Shown here: positions 57,494 to 64,000 of the stretch, one piece after another
How positions within the stretch are numbered: the first letter of the stretch is position 1
Layout of the letters: the number at the start of each line of letters is the position of its first letter
From: Maratus speciosus
Taxonomy: Eukaryota; Arthropoda; Arachnida; Araneae; Salticidae
Reading direction: 5' to 3'
NCBI GenBank assembly: GCA_963932465.1
Contig: OZ010795.1
Span: forward strand, 522,355,451 to 522,419,450
Length of the DNA stretch: 64,000 nucleotides
The notes under the pieces: generated by a model
Databases searched by the model: none
What the model saw: the letters and a program-made list of their open reading frames with translations, nothing else
What the model was told of the DNA's origin: nothing
Position numbers and translations under genes: made by a program

Positions 57494-58975
57494 CTATATA
57501 TATAATAATAATTTTAAATCAAAATTTAACTTACATGTCATGTAACAATAGTAACCAAAATTCTAAATAAAGACGGCATTTAATAATATTATACATTAAT
57601 TGTTATCTATCAACAAAATAATAATGGTACAAATTATAGTTCCAAGATATTAAATGAACATATGAAGTTAGATGCTACAACAGAATCATTTTCAATTTAT
57701 AAAGGAATAAGAAGATATGCTGCTCTGATACAGAACACAATAGAATTATTGAACAAAATATAATTAAATACATACGTAATAAAATGCGGAAAAGCAGCCA
57801 TATTTATCATGTATTTTTAACCAATTGAAATCATTTAAAATTTAAAAACCAAAATGGGCTTATAAAGTGTAATATCACATGCAAAATACAATGAAAAAAT
57901 CATAGGCTAATAAAATATACTCCATAATTATACGGGCAATGCAGCAGAATACTATAGAATTTTATATCAATACTATTTATCAAAGTTATGAATGGTAACC
58001 AATAGAACATTTATTGTTTTTGTTTAAACATAGAGGTACCAAACACTTAATGCATTTTACTCTAGTGTAACCTATACTGCCCAAAACTTTACACCATTAT
58101 TTTTTATCTTAATGTTGTGGCCAGTGATCAGTTTTATCTTTCCTGACATCTTTAGAAGTTTCCTAAAGCTGAAAATAATAGACTACTAAGTTGTTACTAT
58201 AAAATTATAATCATTGGCTTTTTTGATGATGTAACTGGTACCTTCAGGGGGCATGAACAAGGAAGCACAAAGGAAGGAGAATGGAACCCCTTTAAATCTG
58301 AAAAAGAAGTATTTGGGACATTTTTTATCATTTGGCTCCCATTCAACAAAAAAATTATATCTGCCATTAGGGGGGACCCTCAAATCGGGAGTCCCGGGGC
58401 AGCAGCCCGCATGCCCCTGCATTAGTCAGGCCCTGGTTTTACAGTAAACTGCGAAGATTTTGTATTTAATAAGAGTCGTTAATCGAATTAGGGTGGCATA
58501 TGGTGATAAAAGTGAAAAAGAAAATTAAATATCATGCGAACCAATTGTGAAAAAACAATGCTCAAAATGTTTACAAAAGCGGAACTCAATTCATGATGTT
58601 GCCAAATGGCAGCAAATATATATTCATGTGCATGCAATTTTTGTTCCAATAAACATTACTGAAAATTATTTAAGATAACTCTTAAAAATATATTATTTTC
58701 AGAAATATTTTTTTCAAATGAAATTTTGCATGTTAAATATTTTTATATGAGTTAGAAATCCAACTATGGCTAACAAAATGGAATGTATCAAAAGTTGCTT
58801 TTTATTTGTAATTTATAAACAACTATTGCCAACTATGATACTTTTTATGCGCTAAACCTAAATATAGGACCAACATGAATACGTAAAGCATAAAGTTGTC
58901 AAGAGAGAACGGTAAATAAACAATAAGGAGGGAAAATTTAATATTTTGGCAATTGGCAACAGTATGCGCTAGAGG
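57123..58975. mobile_element. non-autonomous piggyBac-like element (TTAA flanks)
   Basis: TTAA at 57119-57122 and 58976-58979 flank ends CCCTCTAGTGCATGA (left) and, reversed, CCTCTAGCGCATACTG (right). TTAA duplication with short CCC-type inverted ends is the piggyBac hallmark. TTGCCAAATGGCAACA-type words occur near both ends (57262, 57312, 58598, 58826, 58946) as subterminal repeats. A TA microsatellite lies at about 57437-57486. No transposase frame. Another terminus (58435) is nested inside. Confidence 0.78.
58230..58435 (-). mobile_element. possible hAT-like insert inside the piggyBac-like element
   Basis: The right edge GCCCCTGCATTAGTCAGGCC then CTG, reversed, reads CAGGGCCTGACTAATGCAGG then GGC, a hAT-like end followed by GGGCTGCTGCCCCGGGACTC. 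GC content is clearly above the surroundings. The left edge is not certain (about 58230, where CTTCAGGGGGC begins). Overlapping frames on both strands are by-products. Confidence 0.4.
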
Positions 58976-58979
58976 TTAA

Positions 58980-59620
58980 GTTCCACAAGTGAAATGTGTG
59001 GTTTGATTATATATATAAATATATATTGGGGACAAGCATTTTTATTTAATGAATATTTCACCAGTAATATACTGACTTATTAAATATATTTTTTTATAAA
59101 ATTTTGAAGATTCTTTTAAATTTTCAGTCTGTTATATATCTGATAACTTTGCGTAAAAAACTGTAAATTAATTAAAAAGTGTCTAATATAAATTTGTAAA
59201 AGATGATACTTTGTTCTATTTTACTTAAAACATTTATTTCAAAAGTGAAAAATGATGATAGTCAAGACTCGTTACATTATAATTTTTCATAGTTTTCTTC
59301 TTTAGTTTCGTCAAATCTCATCTGTTTTGATTTTTTATTTATATCGTCAAGTGGGATTTTCAATTTATTAGATTTACTTGAAAGATAGTCCGTCAAAAAG
59401 GACGGAAAATGAAATATAAAGATATATACAATACAATACATGAGCAATAATGTGTTTTTCTCGCTTCTTTCGCACGGATAGATCAAAATAACATATTTTA
59501 AAAACGAAATATACATGAAAAATTATGTACATAACGGATACATTAAAAAAGCACTTTAAAGATAAGTTAAAATTTGACCTCGAAATTTCAGATTTGGTAT
59601 GTTTATTTTTGTAAAAACTC
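58980..59620. other. AT-rich non-coding stretch
   Basis: The minus frame at 59277-59516 encodes a 79-residue peptide with a hydrophobic first half and a lysine-rich tail; no family is recognised. Nothing else is visible. Confidence 0.4.
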
Positions 59621-59624
59621 TTTC

Positions 59625-59850
59625 ATTATTTAAATGCTTACTTTGCTCTTCGGTATCTTCGATATAAATTTTTAACTGCCCTTCCTCTTTACATCTTGTA
59701 ATACGTACATATAATTATCGATGAGAAAAAAATATTCTTTTAAATACAGTCCAACTGCAGAAAATGTTTGTCCTTGTGACTTATTCAACGCCATTGAGAA
59801 TGATAGCATAACCAGAAAATTTCATTCATATCAATTCATTTCAAATGCGC
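59625..59850 (-). pseudogene. Helitron helicase C-terminal fragment (Pif1-like)
   Basis: The minus strand gives FLVMLSFSMALNKSQGQTFS then AVGLYLKEYFFLIDNYMYVL and QDVKRKG, then after a one-base shift QLKIYIEDTEEQ. The family pattern is A..MTINKSQGQTF..VG.YL...FSHGQLYVALSRV.....LKI, the last helicase motifs of the Pif1-like domain of Helitron Rep-helicases. The QLYVALSRV box is degraded here to NYMYVLQDV, removing the conserved S-R. The rest of the Rep-Hel protein is absent. This is the only piece of Helitron machinery seen in the window; the other Helitrons here are non-coding. Confidence 0.85.
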
Positions 59851-60655
59851 TAATGCAATTTAACTTTTTTATGATATGAAATTATATTAGATATGGTTTT
59901 CTCTACTTTTCAAAGGCCCCTATACTGGAAGCGTACCAAGAATTTCATTTCTGCATCTGACCATGTAAAGCACATTAAAATCGGATAGTTAGGAGATCAG
60001 ATAGTTCAGCGCCGTTTAGAGTCAATTATTTTATTAGTAGCATCGGGATGAAGATGTAAAGACGTACATTTTCGCACATTACTCTTTAAATTCTGACCCA
60101 TAGATTTTGAAAAAAGCCTTAAATACACTGAGTTTAAATTAAATTGTGGTGAGCTCGATTATAAAGATTAATGGATTTCAATGAAATTTCGCTAAATTAA
60201 CCAGCTATCGGCAATTTCGCTTCATATATGGCAACTTATTTTTTCCGTCAAATGTTGCCAAATTTGGCGATATTTTGCCAAATTGGTCAAATTTTGGGTT
60301 ATAACCCTGTATTAGTATTTTCAACAATAACTCGTTGCTGAAGCTGATACCAATTTATCCATGGATACCTAACATGGCTGCAATTAATGAGGTGGTCCAA
60401 TCGGAATTGAGAGGGGAACACAGAGACTTAGATTTTATATAAATAGATGGTTGTCTCGATCCCCGGACGAAAACGATGTTGCATTCTCATGCTGTCAAAT
60501 TGTTTAGCTTTATTAGCAACGTATTTATTTATAGACACTACAAATTTCAAGAATATTGGGCTATCATCGTTTTTTTGCGTTAACCATTCTTTTATAACAA
60601 CCATAATCTGTTCAAAAATTCAGATGACTATTATGTAAAGTGTGAAAATAAAATT
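59851..60655. other. non-coding flank of the helicase fragment
   Basis: Probably more of an eroded Helitron or related repeat: ATGAAATTTCGCTAAATTAA then CCAGCTAT (about 60180) resembles GAGAATTTCGCGAAATTAGT then CAGCTTTAT in segment X of the composite palindrome (about 47866). TTGCCAAATTTGGCGATATT then TTGCCAAATT near 60255 is palindromic. No gene. Confidence 0.4.
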
Positions 60656-60660
60656 ATACA

Positions 60661-61180
60661 GGGTGTCTACAAATTAGTTGGGCAAAAAGAATAATTTATT
60701 GAATGGGATTGAAAGGAAAAAAATTAGTTACATATTGTTGTAAGATGGAAAAATAGTTCAAGTTTATTATCATCGCAGATGTTCGATGTGACTTTCTTTC
60801 GTAACTCTGGAAGTGTCTCATCGGTAAATAATTTCTTGCCACAGATTTGTCAGTATGTTTCCATCGATCAAATGAATTACAGTACAGATTCTTGATTTTA
60901 GTTCATAAATGGATGCAGGGAGTCGCGGCTTGTACACTTGTTCCTTTACAAAACCTTATACACTGAAATCAAGATGTGAAAGATCTTGTGATCGTAGTGG
61001 CCATTGAATAACGCCTCCGCTCGCTCAGCGATAGCGTCAGTTATGACATTAACGCCATCTATGAATGAACTTAGGCAATATTACTTCTAGTCTGACTTTC
61101 AACTAGTTAATTTCATTTAATACGAAATAACTTAACTAACTAAGATAACTAATAACGCAACTAATTTGTAGACACCCTGC
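60661..61180 (-). mobile_element. deleted mariner-like element with CAGGGTGTCTACAAATTAGTT ends
   Basis: The left end CAGGGTGTCTACAAATTAGT and the reversed right end CAGGGTGTCTACAAATTAGT are identical over 20 bp. TA precedes the left end; CA follows the right. The element is about 0.5 kb and keeps only the 3' part of its transposase, on the minus strand. Between the gene remnant and the right end there is non-coding sequence with GCTCGCTCAGCGATAGCG. Confidence 0.8.
60770..61003 (-). pseudogene. mariner-like (IS630 superfamily) transposase C-terminal fragment
   Basis: The minus strand reads WPLRSQDLSHLDF, then after a stop GFVKEQVYKPRLP, YELKSRICTVIHLIDGNILT, NLWQEIIYR, stop, then SRVTKESHIEHL and a natural-looking stop. 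The pattern follows the common arthropod transposase tail WPPRSPDLTP-DF...GFVKD-VY...L--R----I......W-E--YR-D-CRVT-GAHIEHL. The catalytic Asp/Glu region that normally follows SPDL is already altered (QDLSHLDF). Two in-frame stops make it dead. It sits within the inverted-repeat element at 60661-61180. Confidence 0.82.
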
Positions 61181-62375
61181 ATTTGTGATACTGGGGAAAA
61201 TTCTTAGAATAGATAAATCTTTAAAAATTTTAAATTATATTTTTCCTAAGTAAAAATTCATCTGTATTATATTAGACAGGAGAACAGTTCTGAAATGCAT
61301 TAGTAAATCGAAATTTTGTAAGTGCGGGTCTTTAAATTAAATCACTTTTTTCCCCATTCACATTTTGAAGAATAAGTTTCTGAAGTATATTTTGTTCGTA
61401 TTTCTATTTTGTAGATCATATTATTGTACAGTAGAAATAGCGTTAGAAGTTGAACTAATTGGAACAAAAACTGTCCTTGTTCTAAATGGCAGGTAACTTG
61501 CTTCTAATGAACACACTAAAAATATACATTCGTACTGCTGCACAAAATGCGCTTTTTGTCAGCCATCTTGAAAAATATGAATAATTGAAAAAAAAAATGT
61601 TAAAAAATTTTGTGGTGTATCAAATTACAGGAATACTATTTACAGAAATTAATTTAATTAATTTAGTAAATTATTACAGGAATTAATTTAATGCTTAAAA
61701 GAGTATGATATTGCTTTTTAAAAGTAAGATGTTTATAAAGATCAACTAAGGGGAAATTTCGAAAAATGATACTTACATGAACCCGTAGGTAAACCTTAAG
61801 TGTTACTATGCTACATTGCATTACACCTGTGCATGATGCTGTTATGTGACAACTCCGATTGTAACACTATTTGTTACAGCAAAATTTTCACATAAATATT
61901 AATCAACTTTTATAATCTCCAAATAATTTATTCATTACAAAAGTTAAGATATTATTATGCTCTTATTTCTAAAAGATGGGGTCGGGTATTTCGCATTAAT
62001 GTTAATCCATAAAGTTTTCTAAACCTAAAGGCATACTAAAAATTTACTCTACTGCAACAAAGAGTCAATAGTTAGACGATAGACTTTAATCTTTACACTA
62101 AACGTTAATTTTCACAAAAAGAAAAATCCTATATACAAATAAATTTCTAGAAGAGCGAATTGGTCTATTTTTTCTAGGTTTCTACATGTCAAAGAAAAAT
62201 CTAACACTAAAAGTTTTAAGTTCTTAATCTGAGAAAATGTTGAACTCTCCTACTAGCGCGGATGCGCCTTTCTTTTAGCCGCAGCATCAAAAAGTACGTT
62301 TTAAAGATAATCACTTACAAGCGGTTGAGCATATACTGCTTTTTTTTGCGAGTTCATGTCCTAAAAATTAAGCTA
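61181..62375. other. AT-rich non-coding stretch
   Basis: No supported gene, repeat or terminus. It lies directly upstream of the broken PIN-like gene and could hold its lost 5' part, but I recognise no residues from it. Confidence 0.45.
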
Positions 62376-62377
62376 AA

Positions 62378-63495
62378 TTTGAAAGAATATACCTTCAACA
62401 AATGCGGGAACTAAAAACAACGGAACCAGAACTCTAAAAAATGTTGAATGAAGGACACTTTACTATACGAAGAAAGGAGAGGAAGTGGTCTGGTGTTTGG
62501 ACCAATATGCACACTGAGCAAACGCTGATAAAATGCACAAAAAGTTGTTCTTGTGTAACTCTTAGAGGCGGTATGACTGAAAGTCAACTTGCAACTTGGA
62601 ATTTGAGCCATTTTAGATGTTGCAAAGTAGAATGTGCATTGAGTTTGCTGACCAATTATTCACGTATTGGAAGTGAACAACATACTGATTTAACTGATGC
62701 AAGGATGGTGAGAGATTTCGAAGATATGTAAAGGTAATGAAATTTTTTATAGGCCACAATCAATTTACTGCTACTTCAACTGATTTATGGAATATTTTTA
62801 ATGTGGAATTACAGATAGAAAAATCAAAGTAACTACAGAAAATGTTGATATCATTGGAAGAAGCATTCAAGATGAATTTACCGGTAAACTTTTGAAAGGT
62901 AAACTTTATTGCAATCAGACCAAGCAGTAACCATGAAAGTATTGTAAAGAGGAATTATTATTGCTGGAGAGACTCATCATGTAGATTCTCGTATTTCAAT
63001 ACAGAGGATGCTTCCTTGTATCCTTGAATAATAGCGCTCAAGATACAAGAGATTTTTTCAGTTAAGAATTATCCATTCTACCGACTTCATTATTTGACAA
63101 GGGAGAATTGATCAAGTGTGAAATTGGATAAATCATCATTCGCACACTCTATAGATAGCATGAATATGCGCAGAAATTTACTTACTACCATCTTGATGGT
63201 GGTGCATAAATGATATGGAGCATAGATTACGCATGAAGCAGTCGTCTGTTGTAGTATTCTTTGACGGAAATTCACACGTAATCATCAAGAAAAACAAATT
63301 TCTTTCTAACTGTACAAACTAGCAACGCTTTAGCAATATTCGGGGGAATTATTTTCCAGAAAGAGTTCAATCCGTCATTTATGCAGAAGATGATGCAGAC
63401 ACAACAATCGTCAGAGAAGCTTTAAACATAGCCCAGGAAAAACATGTCACTGTAGTAGCTAATGACACCGATAGTTTAATCCTGCTACTATACCA
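62378..63495 (+). pseudogene. broken member of a repeated metazoan gene family with PIN-like C-terminus
   Basis: Pieces lie in order on one strand. IYLQQMRELKTTEPEL, a stop, then GHFTIRRKERKWSGVWTNMH, TEQTLIKCTKS and GSEQHTDLTDARMVRDFEDM come from the 62441-62731 frame. Shifted frames give ENVDIIGRSIQDEFTGKLLK and GIIIAGETHHVDSRISIQRM. Then SVVVFFDGN, KNKFLSNCTN, a stop, and ERVQSVIYAEDDADTTIVRE followed by VVANDTDSLILLLYHS and a stop. From memory this order (H-tTRRS/Q-LM--gG--RG..., EQH-D-R-SR--RD, internal VNP--LFQR, then a DGY...FLSN--NK-RF...DAD..I...A...GEDTDLLVLL block) is a large family of uncharacterised proteins in many invertebrates. The acidic DAD and DTD blocks suggest a PIN-like nuclease fold. 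Stops and frameshifts make this copy non-functional. The cellular role is unknown. Confidence 0.65.
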
Positions 63496-64000
63496 TTCTT
63501 AGGAGAACATTTCCATGCAGTGTGTGATACAATCTGATAATGTTCGTGACTGTTATCCATAAATATAATTTAGATATAATAAATTTATCAGAAATGAAGT
63601 AAAGTAATTTCTGAATTCAATAAGTGAGATTTATAGTCATCCTTATCATTTTGCAAATTATTAAGTGTTATTTATTGTTTTATATATTTATCTTATGTTT
63701 TTGCGTGAGAACCAATGACGTAAGATGCTCTTTCTGACGAAAATGTAAAGGAGTAATAATGTTCCATATATATTAAAGTTTTGATTATGTAACTTGCTTT
63801 TCTCAATCTTTGAATCACATTTACTTGTCGCTTAGAAGTGCATTTAATTGCTACGATAACTACAGTTGTAGTTTTTATGAATTTTAAATTAAGTTATTAG
63901 AAATAACATTTGGCGCGTAAACGTGGGGCCGATATAGCAATTATCGATTTAAAAGCTTTGAAACTCGAAAGGAAAATCTGAGAATAGCTTTCACATCTTG
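63496..64000. other. AT-rich non-coding end of window
   Basis: No gene or repeat is recognised after the PIN-like pseudogene. Confidence 0.45.

Noticed and set aside
57269..57505. 78-residue frame ending in alternating Ile-Tyr
   Set aside because: The second half is a TA microsatellite; the first half is piggyBac-like subterminal sequence.

Overview
The window looks like repeat-packed intergenic (or intronic) DNA from an AT-rich animal genome, most likely an arthropod. The evidence is the mixture of transposon families: BEL/Pao, Penelope-like, Tc3-type and pogo/Tigger DNA transposons, piggyBac-like TTAA elements, hAT-like MITEs and many Helitrons. An arachnid is a reasonable guess but is not proven. 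There is no bacterial-style gene organisation, no rRNA or tRNA gene that I can see, and no intact long reading frame. Every recognisable protein match is a broken transposon gene, except one possible small host exon near the left end and one broken member of a repeated metazoan gene family near the right end.

Layout. 0-1.45 kb: a possible exon (minus strand, 41-253) and a GC-richer stretch with a perfect CRE-like octamer. 1.45-5.87 kb: two Helitron-like elements back to back, the second filled by a decaying ~300 bp tandem array. 8.1-11.5 kb: a hairpin MITE, a ~117 bp satellite with a higher-order pattern, and a ~31 bp minisatellite. 12.9-20.0 kb: two pogo-like transposase pseudogenes, both on the minus strand and of different subfamilies, separated by a G-run tandem repeat and hairpin elements. 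21.6-23.2 kb: a second, longer copy of the first Helitron. 25.2-31.2 kb: a second minisatellite, a Tc3-like element with a broken transposase, a foldback MITE, and a 2.1 kb inverted-repeat element holding a third minisatellite. 32.4-38.0 kb: a long palindrome, a possible gag remnant, a ~165 bp tandem array and an inverted-repeat element with a nested TTAA element. 40.1-50.7 kb: two Helitrons joined head to tail, carrying two MITEs with 8 bp target duplications, followed by a 5.1 kb composite palindrome. 51.0-54.9 kb: a Helitron end, a MITE, an inverted Helitron fragment, and a Pao integrase remnant abutting an inverted Penelope-like fragment. 55.1-61.2 kb: a ~172 bp tandem-repeat element, a piggyBac-like element, a Helitron helicase remnant and a mariner-like remnant. 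62.4-63.5 kb: a broken gene with a PIN-like nuclease C-terminus.

No genes here work together in a pathway. The biology is that of mobile DNA: rolling-circle elements, cut-and-paste elements and retroelements inserting into one another, with tandem arrays growing inside some of them. The most unusual items are the A-X-A'-X' composite palindrome at 45.5-50.7 kb, the head-to-tail Helitron pair at 40.6-45.5 kb, the satellite with higher-order structure at 8.5-10.4 kb, and the PIN-like pseudogene at 62.4-63.5 kb. All calls come from reading the sequence and from memory of the families; no database search was run.
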